From Roseateles koreensis (lineage in GTDB: Bacteria > Pseudomonadota > Gammaproteobacteria > Burkholderiales > Burkholderiaceae_C), in NCBI RefSeq assembly GCF_028595305.1, contig NZ_JAQQXS010000012.1:62001-126000 (forward strand): 64,000 nt of DNA, written 5' to 3'. The notes beneath the pieces were generated by a model. That model saw nothing but the letters and a program-made list of their open reading frames with translations, was not told where the DNA came from and made no database searches. Made by a program: the position numbers and the translations under genes. This document shows, piece after piece, positions 33,501 to 40,367 of this stretch; positions within the stretch are counted from its first letter, which is position 1; each line of letters starts with the position of its first letter.

Positions 33501-33800
33501 AGCATCGTGTGGCTCCACAACCGAGACCGCCGTAAGGACCTGTTCAGCCACCTGTTGAAGCGCAACGAACAGCGAGTGGATGGCGGGCGTCCTACGCGGT
33601 TTGAGGTCGGCAATGACACGAGGCTCATCCAGCTTCGCGACCTGAGCAAGCGGTGCGAGCTGCGACTGTCGGTGTTCGCGGTGCAGCCCGGTGTCTCGCA
33701 GGCCAAGGTCAGCCCAAGCCAGCTAACGCTGCTCTCGGTAGTGGACCGGTACCTCCAGGAGACGTACCAACTTGACTTCCAGCTATGGTGCAGTGCCTGA
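30507..33800 (+). CDS. SF2 DEAD/DEAH-box helicase with C-terminal nuclease-like domain
   Basis: About 1097 residues if started at the TTG at 30507, which has an AGGGGAGG ribosome site 6 bases upstream. ATGs at 30438, 30456 and 30483 are in frame but lack one. Walker A MPTGTGKTE is near residue 167, DEAH (LFIDEAHHAE) near 277, FTATPF near 303, and SF2 motifs V/VI (MLGEGFDMPEL, QLAGRFTRAR) near 430-465. Near 940-980 the sequence YDVVFDDDGSGEAADVV...RIEVELYHCKFS fits a PD-(D/E)xK core (D...E-x-E/K pattern). It ends the four-gene operon with the GTPase. Helicase-nuclease fusions are common in anti-phage systems; the precise system is not one I recognise. Confidence 0.75.
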   Translation: MKLIVPPVFGVNEKYRHGAIRQVLLEKQELFGRFVRFTTDQATWLRFTPDAGGPGILLFKKVPDGFAMPPDVAVLVRSSLPAEVLPEIDAQEAQWALHPLLTATAALDIAGRAQRARESWRGAFRYADEDSVVNGAIALRRPQVGALHAIHAHWSVSDGVATVVMPTGTGKTETMLATTVSSQCQRILVLVPTDALRSQVAQKFVSLGVLKLEGSVILDAAVQRPVVGIMTSAPRDIGEVDALFTTCNVVVTTSQLASRFTPVVKARVASLCSHLFIDEAHHAEAPTWKEFKEHYADKRVLQFTATPFREDDRRIDGKIIYVYPLRKAQAEGYFRPIRFSPVSEFGFKKADRAIAQQVLKELDLDATGKHVAMARVSSTDRANQVFAIYQELGRFNPVVLHTKISTTERKAAHAKLRTGESRIVVCVDMLGEGFDMPELKIAAFHDLRKSLAVTLQLAGRFTRARSDLGDPVFIANTASVDLTEELEKLYAQDPDWNELLPELSEAAIADEVGAQDFMAGFVGNLGGIPMKELNPSASTVVFHTACANWTPKKFRKGIRGATKYEQVHSTLNEKDNTLVVITANRHAVPWTEVAIVQDYSWELFIAYWDRERQLLFIHGSSNSSEFKDLAKALAGDDVTLVVDPIVYRTFHGINRLLLTNVGLDEHFGRQIRYTGRMGADVGSRLSESTKQGARKAVLAGVGFENGSRTTIGAAKRGRVWSAQRLRVDTFTAWCRNIGGKIVDETINPEEVLKGTLIPRQVDARPGVVAIGVDWPSDVLDVIESMTTVVWQYGAENRLTDLGIELVETSADKPLVFRVFTDGREVRIRLELFRVSDTSTDFKFVYEGKDTARIRRGGERDLCEYFTEKAPTIWFADGSSLEGNLYVELVKALELYPVDKLEVVDWTGIDITKESQRDEKRQDSVQYRVIELLRKKGGYDVVFDDDGSGEAADVVAIRLDDPSNPKRIEVELYHCKFSMQPEAGARVDDLYVVCGQAQRSIVWLHNRDRRKDLFSHLLKRNEQRVDGGRPTRFEVGNDTRLIQLRDLSKRCELRLSVFAVQPGVSQAKVSPSQLTLLSVVDRYLQETYQLDFQLWCSA

Positions 33801-33833
33801 CGCGGAGCGGTGCCTTCGATAACGATGCGCGCT

Positions 33834-34385
33834 CTAGAGGTTGGCCAGAGCCTTCCAGCCAAGCTGCTCTTCGAACGCAGTTCTGAAGGGCGTGCAAACC
33901 TGGGCCGGCGCACGCTCAACGTATTCCCGCGCCGCGGCGCCCGCCTCCGAGCTCAGGCCCTTCAGGTACGCGACGGCCATGTCTGCCGACTCCGGCGCTT
34001 TGCCGTTCACACCGGCGAACTTCGGCCGCAGTGCAGTCCATACCACTGTATCGAACCCCTTCGCTTGCGCCCATTCGGCTATCTCGCCGGCGCCGACCGA
34101 GTGACGCGGTGCAGGACCTGGCCACAGACCAATTGCTTGCAGGTCGCAGCTTTCACGGCCAGCGAGCGCCGCACGGGCACTGTCTACGGTCGCGTAGTCG
34201 AGTTCAGCCCACAAGGTGGGCACCGGTGGGACGTCTGGCGTCAATACAAGCGTTAGACGCCCATCTCGAGAAGTTCGAGCGAACTCAAGAGGCAGGGCAG
34301 GGCCGCCCAACTGCCATTGCCCCGAGCAACGCAAGACGCCTGGCTTCCAGACCAACGAACCCCAACCGATGCACGCAATACGCAT
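33834..34385 (-). CDS. Gamma-glutamylcyclotransferase-like protein
   Basis: A 183-residue protein whose N-terminus MRIACIGWGSLVWKPGVL resembles the substrate-loop G(Y/W)GSL motif of the gamma-glutamylcyclotransferase/ChaC fold. The catalytic Glu of that fold is not obvious to me, so activity is uncertain. The body is a compact alpha/beta protein with no membrane segments. It is convergent with the helicase operon and 34 bp from its stop. A short inverted repeat lies just upstream of the start (34401-34420). Proteins of this type appear as single accessory genes in islands; the role here is unknown. Confidence 0.5.
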   Translation of the reverse strand: MRIACIGWGSLVWKPGVLRCSGQWQLGGPALPLEFARTSRDGRLTLVLTPDVPPVPTLWAELDYATVDSARAALAGRESCDLQAIGLWPGPAPRHSVGAGEIAEWAQAKGFDTVVWTALRPKFAGVNGKAPESADMAVAYLKGLSSEAGAAAREYVERAPAQVCTPFRTAFEEQLGWKALANL

Positions 34386-34400
34386 GGCGGCAGCTTACCT

Positions 34401-34420
34401 GCTTAGTTGCGTGACTAAGC
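34401..34420. promoter_or_regulatory. Inverted repeat GCTTAGT/ACTAAGC upstream of the cyclotransferase-like gene
   Basis: GCTTAGT (34401-34407) and ACTAAGC (34414-34420) are exact inverted repeats with a 6-bp spacer, 16 bp from the start codon at 34385. A third copy, CGCTTAGTC, lies at 34482-34490. It is a possible operator, with no T tract to suggest termination. Confidence 0.35.
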
Positions 34421-34484
34421 GCCGCTTGCGGCTGTGGGCGGTTCTCAGTTCGCGTTCGGGAGCAGTGCGAGCGGTCTACGCCGC

Positions 34485-34700
34485 TTAGTCATGAAGCCAA
34501 GGCACGACCGCCGCCGGATAGCCCAACTCGTCGGGCTGTAAATCTCGTTCATTGGGCAGCTGGACGAAGTTCTCGGTCGGAGATTCGCAAAGTCGGCAGT
34601 GCGTGCAGTTGTAGACCTGTTTCTCGTCTAGACCGGCGAGGATGGTTGCTCTAGCGGCCTCGTGCAAGACACCGCAAGTCGGACATTTACAGACCTTCAT
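34485..34700 (-). CDS. Small zinc-ribbon protein
   Basis: A 71-residue protein with two Cys pairs, CKCPTCG at residues 4-10 and CTHCRLC near 32-38, arranged like a rubredoxin/zinc-ribbon knuckle pair. The rest is acidic. Its ATG overlaps the stop of the upstream 384-residue gene (ATGA), so the two are translated together. No family name is recognised; metal binding is inferred from the Cys spacing. Confidence 0.65.
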   Translation of the reverse strand: MKVCKCPTCGVLHEAARATILAGLDEKQVYNCTHCRLCESPTENFVQLPNERDLQPDELGYPAAVVPWLHD

Positions 34701-35851
34701 GGACTGACCCTCTCGGCACTGGTTTCCGAAGCCTGCCCTCCGCTAATCAACTCCGCACGCACCACGACATCGAACTTGCGGCGGACCCAACAGCGATACC
34801 GCTGCCCTTCCGTGACTGTTTGAAGCGAGGCGATGCCTGGAGTGCGTGCGGTCAGGCTGAGTATGGTGCCGCCGTCCGTCATGAGATGCACCAGGCCGAA
34901 GCCTGGCAGCAGTTCGAACACGTCTGCCTCAGTCACTCTCTCGTGGTCGTGCAGGTCTCCTCCAACGCCAATGGTGGAGAAGGCATCTAACGTTGCGGCC
35001 GCGAGTGCCAGCGTGTCGTTGGACGGAACGCGACTGTGCCGCATGCGCTGCAGCTCAGTCTCTGTTGGAGACCTTCCGTCTCTGACCTCGACAAGTTCGC
35101 AAAGCAGCGCGTCTTGGTCGTTGAGGTCCACGAAATCAGCTTGTGGGAACGCTCTCAAAACCTTCTCGACCGCGTTTGTCATCGCCGCGTCCAGCGTCGT
35201 CGCCTGCTGCGAAAACTCGAGCAACATCACATGCCTCGGGGCCCTGAAGACTGCTGCGCTAATACATGTGGGTGCGTCTAGACGCTCCTCCAAATTGCCA
35301 CCGGTCAGCGGTTCATTGACTGCGGCTGCCAAGACGAAACGAAACTCCACGGAAGCATGGTCCGACGTCTGGAGATTCTCTGTAAGTGAACCCTCGGCAG
35401 TCATCCGGGCCACAAGTTCGTCGGGGGGATGTCCTCCAGACCGATTTGCTTTCGCGCCTTCCTCGATGGCCTGCTTGATGACTTTCCTCTGGCGCTCGGT
35501 CGGTTCGAAGTTGGCGGGCTCCAAAACACTTCCTTCCCCATCCCTGCTGCTCGTTGCGGACCGCTCGTCAAGGAGAAGGTCGTGTCGGTTCTCGTCTGAC
35601 AATTGGTCCAGCAGGTTCTGAAGCACTTCTCCGCCGGTGTTGCCCGTCGAGGCTGTTCTGGTCTCCAAGTGCGACTGGGCCTTTGGCGAGTGATGACGCG
35701 CTTGAGTCTTGGCATTGGTCAAATCGGCGAGCGCGGCGTCCAGCCGTTCGACGGGTCCTTTCGCTGCCCGACGCTTCATCAGGTACTGAAGTGTCCTGGC
35801 AACGGCGTTGCGTAGTGGGCTGCTCGAGCGGGTAGCTAGGTTTTTTTTCAT
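34697..35851 (-). CDS. Hypothetical protein, 384 residues, paired with a zinc-ribbon protein
   Basis: A soluble protein with a basic N-terminal stretch (MKKNLATRSSSPLRNAVARTL) and a low-complexity, probably disordered region to about residue 120. A C-terminal folded domain follows from about 175 to the end, including APRHVMLLEFSQQATTLDAA and DVFELLPGFGLVHLMTDGGT. The Shine-Dalgarno sequence before the ATG is weak, so a later start is possible. I recognise no family. The coupling to the zinc-ribbon gene suggests a two-component unit of unknown role. Confidence 0.6.
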   Translation of the reverse strand: MKKNLATRSSSPLRNAVARTLQYLMKRRAAKGPVERLDAALADLTNAKTQARHHSPKAQSHLETRTASTGNTGGEVLQNLLDQLSDENRHDLLLDERSATSSRDGEGSVLEPANFEPTERQRKVIKQAIEEGAKANRSGGHPPDELVARMTAEGSLTENLQTSDHASVEFRFVLAAAVNEPLTGGNLEERLDAPTCISAAVFRAPRHVMLLEFSQQATTLDAAMTNAVEKVLRAFPQADFVDLNDQDALLCELVEVRDGRSPTETELQRMRHSRVPSNDTLALAAATLDAFSTIGVGGDLHDHERVTEADVFELLPGFGLVHLMTDGGTILSLTARTPGIASLQTVTEGQRYRCWVRRKFDVVVRAELISGGQASETSAERVSP

Positions 35852-35877
35852 CTGAGGCGCCCGGGTTGAACGAACAA

Positions 35878-36432
35878 CTATCGGTCAGCGCGCGATGGCC
35901 GCTGGTAGATGGGGCGGCGCAAGGCGCTCCGCGCTGCTTCGAGATGGGAACGCCTGAGACAGCCATCGACGTCGCAGAGCACCACCCTTCCCGCCGTCTC
36001 AAGAGTGGACCCTTGAAGACTCTCGCCTGACTCGACGTCGTCCAGAACGAGAATTGCCTCGCCGTTGTGATGCTGCTCAAGCCATCGCTTGATAGCTTCC
36101 AGTCTTGTCACTCCACGATTTGTTGGCGCGTCCCATTGCTCGTGCAAGCTGCTTGCGACTTGGCTCAGCCCGCACCGGCCGAACACGTCGACGAAATGGT
36201 GACGGTCGAGCAGGGCTAGCCACGTTGTTGTCAGGACGAAACGTGGCTTGAATTGCTCCGCCAGCACGTTCAAGACCTCGATGGCCTCGGGTGCAAACAG
36301 CCTCTCATACAGGTCTGGGGCCGCATCTTCAAGGCGATACAAGGCGCGATAGACGTGCATCCCTCCAAACGGCAAGTTGGGACAGACGACCCCGTCGATG
36401 TCCAGAAAGACCGTAGGTTGCGGCGTAGTCAT
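35878..36432 (-). CDS. HAD-superfamily protein, second of a tandem pair
   Basis: A 184-residue protein with HAD motif I TVFLDIDGVVCPN near residue 10 (both Asp present), RFVLTTTWLA (motif II-like Thr) near 70, and the late acidic motif AILVLDDVES near 130. The layout resembles HAD domains linked to RNA repair ('Swiss army knife' HADs), a family often annotated in islands. Its ATG overlaps the stop of the upstream HAD gene (ATGA). Substrate unknown; phosphatase activity is plausible because the catalytic Asp is present. Confidence 0.75.
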   Translation of the reverse strand: MTTPQPTVFLDIDGVVCPNLPFGGMHVYRALYRLEDAAPDLYERLFAPEAIEVLNVLAEQFKPRFVLTTTWLALLDRHHFVDVFGRCGLSQVASSLHEQWDAPTNRGVTRLEAIKRWLEQHHNGEAILVLDDVESGESLQGSTLETAGRVVLCDVDGCLRRSHLEAARSALRRPIYQRPSRADR

Positions 36433-36920
36433 GGAATGCACTCTGAAAACGCCTGGTTGATTCGGCGGGCGACCAAGGGGTTGCCTAGACCTGTCCTGCC
36501 ATCGCACGCCACCAAGTGACGCCGTAACTCGGAGTCTGCTGGCCATCCATCTGTGTCGTCGTCCAAGGCTACCCAATGCTGAAGCTGATGCTCCTGCACG
36601 TATCGCCGCACAACGCCGTAGGAGGTGTTGACCTTCCTTGGCTCAAAGAGGGCGATGTACCGGACCACATCCCCGCAGGCACCCACTATTCGGGTGTGCA
36701 ACCACTCGGGTGCGAGCCCTGCCACTGGCTCCAATCCGAACATCATGGTCGAACTGGACCGAAGTACGACCTGTGCATCCCAGTCTTCTAGGACCGGCCG
36801 CAGCGGCTCCGCCCAGCAGAAGTGCGGTGGACCAACATGCGGATAGCCACGGAGTACTGCGTATTGAATGGACTTCGGATGGCAGGTGCCATCGAGATTC
36901 AAGAATAGCGTGGGGCGCAT
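36429..36920 (-). CDS. HAD-superfamily protein with altered nucleophile, first of a tandem pair
   Basis: A 163-residue protein with the same layout as its downstream neighbour: motif I RPTLFLNLDGTCHP near residue 8, VVLRSSST near 50, and a late acidic motif WVALDDDTDGW near 125. The first Asp of motif I, the nucleophile of HAD phosphatases, is Asn here (codon AAT). It is therefore probably not an ordinary phosphatase and may be a binding or regulatory partner. Start chosen at ATG 36920; an in-frame TTG at 36929 also exists. Confidence 0.7.
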   Translation of the reverse strand: MRPTLFLNLDGTCHPKSIQYAVLRGYPHVGPPHFCWAEPLRPVLEDWDAQVVLRSSSTMMFGLEPVAGLAPEWLHTRIVGACGDVVRYIALFEPRKVNTSYGVVRRYVQEHQLQHWVALDDDTDGWPADSELRRHLVACDGRTGLGNPLVARRINQAFSECIP

Positions 36921-36953
36921 GCGATGCAACAGAAGGGCAAGTCTGGGCGCACT

Positions 36954-37322
36954 TCAGTTCCCGAACGGCGGATATACCAAGATGCATGGCTCTAAGCCAG
37001 CTTCTGTCGGTTCGCCATCGATGCGGACCAGCAGCGTCGGCGCATTGGCGAACTGAACGGAGTAGGAGTTAGATGTCTGCGACGCGAAGGCCTTCTGCAC
37101 GGTGCCGAACATGACGCTGTCCGTTGACTGGCCAATCGGCGAGAAGAACGCGGAAATGCGAGATGGCTTCTTCCCGGCAAAGGCCAGAGCCTCGCCAAAG
37201 TCCAAGAAGGCGCGGCGGAGGGTGTCGACGCGGTCTCCCATCTTCTCGTCGATGTCCACGATGAACAAGTGTGTCGCGGGGTCGAGGCTGATGCCGCCCT
37301 TGGGCATGGCTTGAGTTTCCAT
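36954..37322 (-). CDS. Hypothetical protein, 122 residues
   Basis: A small alpha/beta protein starting at an ATG with GGAGGA 8 bases upstream, the best ribosome site in this part of the island. It has regular hydrophobic strands (THLFIVDIDEKMGD, PTLLVRIDGE, CILVYPPFGN) and no known catalytic motif. It lies 33 bp ahead of the tandem HAD genes in the same direction, so it is probably their operon leader. Divergent from the XRE regulator gene. Confidence 0.6.
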   Translation of the reverse strand: METQAMPKGGISLDPATHLFIVDIDEKMGDRVDTLRRAFLDFGEALAFAGKKPSRISAFFSPIGQSTDSVMFGTVQKAFASQTSNSYSVQFANAPTLLVRIDGEPTEAGLEPCILVYPPFGN

Positions 37323-37500
37323 GAAATGTCCTCCTCGCTCCTGGTTGTGAACCCTACGTGGAGGACCTGATGGAGTCGCTCCGGCAACCCCATAACGGGC
37401 GCTGCTATTGGGGAAAAAAAGATATGAATAGCCAGTATACGAAAAGCCGGTAGATAAATCGACTGTAGACGTTTCGACTGCGTTCTAGCACCGTGCGCGC

Positions 37501-37764
37501 ATGGATGAAACGAAGCTGGAGGGGTACGCCCTTCGAAAGATATTTGCAGCAGCTGTACAGGCGTATCGCAAGAAACTGGGCCTGTCCCAAGAGGCATTGG
37601 GCAGCAAGGCCGGGCTGCATCGGACGTACGTCAGCCAGGTCGAACAATGCCGCCAGGCGGCTACCTTGGACAGCATCGAGCGAATGGCGAACGCGCTCGG
37701 CGTCGCGCCGCATCTTTTGCTGAAGGCGCCACGAGAGAAAAAGGATGTCGACGACGCGTCATGA
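37501..37764 (+). CDS. XRE-family transcriptional regulator
   Basis: An 87-residue DNA-binding protein consisting almost entirely of one helix-turn-helix domain: YRKKLGLSQEALGSKAGLHR and TYVSQVEQCRQAATLDSIERMANALGV. It is typical of short XRE repressors and of R-M controller proteins. It faces away from the 122-residue gene across a 178-bp AT-rich intergenic region that probably holds both promoters. Its target cannot be told; local autoregulation of the divergent gene or control of the island operons is possible. Confidence 0.85.
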   Translation: MDETKLEGYALRKIFAAAVQAYRKKLGLSQEALGSKAGLHRTYVSQVEQCRQAATLDSIERMANALGVAPHLLLKAPREKKDVDDAS

Positions 37765-37893
37765 GCGGGCCGCCTCAGTGACAGCGCATTTGCCGTTCGT
37801 CTCCAACCCTAACCGCAGCCGGGGGGCGATTGGGCATCTTCGGGATGCAGCCCTTCAACGGACGGGTGAAGCGGTTGCTGTCAAACTCTCGCC

Positions 37894-39033
37894 ATGGCAG
37901 AAAAAAGACGATACATCGCGACCGTCGTCGACACGCTCGACGAGGTCGACGAGAACGATTGGCAGAGGCTGGCGGGGACTAATCCCTTCGTGAGCTACCA
38001 GTTCCTCAAGCTGCTTCAGACAGCTGGCTGTGCCACAGGCGCCACGGGCTGGCATCCCAGCTTCCTGCTCCTCCATGAAGGCGAAGAGCTCGTCGGCGTC
38101 GCGCCGGCGTACCTGAAGACCCATTCCCGCGGCGAGTTCGTATTCGACCAGGCATGGGCACAAGCCTTCGAACAACACGGCCTGCGGTACTACCCCAAGA
38201 TTCTGGTTGCCGCGCCATTTACGCCCGTCCAAGGGCCGCGGTTGCTCGCCAAGGATGAGGACGCTCGCCGAGCGCTTGCGGAAGCGTTGGCCGCCCTCTG
38301 CAACGCAGCCCAAGGCTCTTCTGTCCATGTCCTGTTCACCGAGCCTCAAGACCAAGCAGCGCTCGTCGAAGCCGGCTTCATGCTTCGCGAGGGTGTTCAG
38401 TTTCACTGGGAGAACGATGCCTACGGAACTACAGAGGACTTCCTGGCCAAACTGTCCCATGACAAGCGCAAGAAAATTCGACAGGACTCGAAGTACGTTG
38501 CCGCCGCCGGGCTCACCTACCGATGCCTCGAGGGCGATGAACTGCAACGCGAGCACCTGGAGTTTTTTTACGCCTGCTACGTGAATACGTACCAGGAGCA
38601 CTGGTCCCGGCCGTATTTGAGCTTCGAGTTCTTCCTGCGGGCCCATGAGGAGCGAATCCTCCACTTCGTCCTCATCTTGGCCGAGCGCGGGAGTCAGCCG
38701 ATGGCAGTCGCCCTGAACGTTCGGGCCGGCGACTCCTTGTACGGGCGCCACTGGGGCGCGTTGGAGTTCGTCAAGGGCATTCACTTCGAGACCTGCTACA
38801 TGCAGTCCATCGCGTACTGCATTCGAGAAGGCCTCAAGTACTTCGAAGGCGGCGCACAGGGTGAGCACAAGATGTCGCGAGGCCTTATGCCTGTGAAGAC
38901 GTACTCGGCCCACTGGGTCGCCGACCGGCAGTTCGCTGTCGCCATCGAGGACTTCTTGCATCGCGAGACGCAGGCCGTGGATGGCTATGTCGACCAGCTG
39001 GCGAAGGCGAGCCCGTTCAAGCGCGTCGAGTAG
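37894..39033 (+). CDS. Full-length GNAT/DUF482 protein carried by the island, homologue of the interrupted host gene
   Basis: A 379-residue protein of the DUF482 ('peptidogalycan biosynthesis'/GNAT) family. It aligns along its whole length with the split host gene: GATGWHPSFLLLHE, PAYLKTHSRGEFVFDQAWAQAF, YYPKILVAAPFTPVQGPRLL, GVQFHWEN, EDFLAKLSHDKRKKIRQ, YGRHWGALE, and the motif YFEGGAQGEHKMSRGLMPV. The two are clearly different sequences, so this is not a recent duplication. It ends 5 bp from the stop of the island's tyrosine recombinase (tail to tail), so it is physically linked to the mobilisation genes. It may replace the function lost on insertion. The biochemical activity of the family is not established. 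Confidence 0.9.
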   Translation: MAEKRRYIATVVDTLDEVDENDWQRLAGTNPFVSYQFLKLLQTAGCATGATGWHPSFLLLHEGEELVGVAPAYLKTHSRGEFVFDQAWAQAFEQHGLRYYPKILVAAPFTPVQGPRLLAKDEDARRALAEALAALCNAAQGSSVHVLFTEPQDQAALVEAGFMLREGVQFHWENDAYGTTEDFLAKLSHDKRKKIRQDSKYVAAAGLTYRCLEGDELQREHLEFFYACYVNTYQEHWSRPYLSFEFFLRAHEERILHFVLILAERGSQPMAVALNVRAGDSLYGRHWGALEFVKGIHFETCYMQSIAYCIREGLKYFEGGAQGEHKMSRGLMPVKTYSAHWVADRQFAVAIEDFLHRETQAVDGYVDQLAKASPFKRVE

Positions 39034-39038
39034 CGCAC

Positions 39039-40367
39039 TCAAGCAGCGCGCAACAGGACGCTTCTCTCCGTTTCGAGCCGTCGCACTTTCAGACCCATGT
39101 CCATGAGTTGAATTCGAAGCATCGCTACTTCGGTGCGCAGTTCACTCTCGACGCTTCGCGAGAAGAAGGAACTCATCACTCGCATATAGGTCTTGTAGGC
39201 CAGACTGGACGCCCATCCAAATCTTTGAGAGACCGCCGCGACCACGTCTTCGTGGGCGGTCGAGCGGCCGTCTCTGATGCGGGATTGGATTTCAATGCGC
39301 ATCGCCTCATCCGCTGTCCCACGTCGTAGCGCGTGATAGCCGGCTCCCTTTGGGGCTCCGATTTGCCGAAAGACGGTGCTGAAGATGGTGGAGAGTGTCT
39401 TGCCTTTGAGCGGATGCCCAGTGGTTGAGGACAAGAAGATGCGTCCGTCGGCGAAGTTCGGCTTGAGACCCAGCCGCTTGAGGATGGCCTTGGGGCCGTA
39501 GAGTGGGTCATCGATGTAGGCCTTGATTCGATGTGCCAACGGCCACGGGATGCCGAAGAAGTTCACGCGGCTGAATTTTTGGGAGTCCGGTTGGACGGGG
39601 AACGACTCGTCGCCGGCGTTCATCGCAGCCTGCATTCGTTCGTCAGAGAAGTCCTCCTCATGCAAACTCAACGCGGAGGCTCTGCGCCAGCCCACGTGGT
39701 TGCCTATCAGCGCGAGGATGTTGTTCCGCAAGGCTGCCCCAACGTCCGGTTGCCGGTTGAAGATTTCGATTGCCTCGTTCACGTGGCTGGTCGTCGCCCA
39801 AAACTGCGGGAGAGCCGTTCGACTGCCTTCGCCTACGCCTTGAAAGAGGAGGGGGAATTTTTCTTTCGATGACCGTAGGTGTGGGTGGTCGTCGATGTCG
39901 GGCAAAGAAGACGCCACCTTGCAGTCTTTGCGTCCGAGCGTGCCCTTTGCAAGCACGCCATTGGTCTGCGCCCAATGCAGGAAGTGGTAGATGTGGCGGA
40001 GGTTGACGTTGGTGGTCCGGCGTGCCGTCAAGTCTCCTCGACTGTTCCGGTTCGCCTTCGTGCGCGCGTGCGCCCAATTGCGGTATTTCGCGAGCAGAGC
40101 GTCATCAACCAGAGTCAGCAGTTGTTCAATCGACTCCCTCGCCTTACGCTTGGTCAGAAGGAATTCGATGAAGCTGTTCAGTGCGTTCGCAGGCGGCTCG
40201 ATATTCGATGCGACAACGGTGGGTTTTGAGCCGAATGTCGTCAATTCAGAATATTTCTCCCGAAGGTATGTGTTAACGGAGCCTATGAGATTGTGCTGGT
40301 CGTCACGAAGCGACGGAAATGGTCCGCTTTCCCTCCTTTCCCAATGTGTCGTTACTCGAATCTTCAA
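39039..40367 (-). CDS. Tyrosine recombinase/integrase, last gene of the mobilisation operon
   Basis: A 442-residue site-specific recombinase. The catalytic domain shows the first Arg in GNHVGWRRASALSLHEEDF near residue 228, the H-x-x-R box YHALRRGTADEA near 347, and the nucleophile Tyr in SLAYKTYMRVMSS near 395. A C-terminal coiled coil follows (ELRTEVAMLRIQLMDMG), unusual for integrases and perhaps used for partner binding. The start is TTG at 40367, with GGAGG 7 bases upstream, overlapping the preceding gene by 65 bp. It is the most conventional recombinase in the operon and the best candidate for the strand-exchange enzyme. Confidence 0.85.
   Translation of the reverse strand: MKIRVTTHWERRESGPFPSLRDDQHNLIGSVNTYLREKYSELTTFGSKPTVVASNIEPPANALNSFIEFLLTKRKARESIEQLLTLVDDALLAKYRNWAHARTKANRNSRGDLTARRTTNVNLRHIYHFLHWAQTNGVLAKGTLGRKDCKVASSLPDIDDHPHLRSSKEKFPLLFQGVGEGSRTALPQFWATTSHVNEAIEIFNRQPDVGAALRNNILALIGNHVGWRRASALSLHEEDFSDERMQAAMNAGDESFPVQPDSQKFSRVNFFGIPWPLAHRIKAYIDDPLYGPKAILKRLGLKPNFADGRIFLSSTTGHPLKGKTLSTIFSTVFRQIGAPKGAGYHALRRGTADEAMRIEIQSRIRDGRSTAHEDVVAAVSQRFGWASSLAYKTYMRVMSSFFSRSVESELRTEVAMLRIQLMDMGLKVRRLETERSVLLRAA

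Noticed and set aside
37501-37764. Controller (C) protein of the type I R-M system
   Set aside because: The gene is nearly 19 kb from the hsd operon with other modules between; C proteins belong mainly to type II systems next to their genes.
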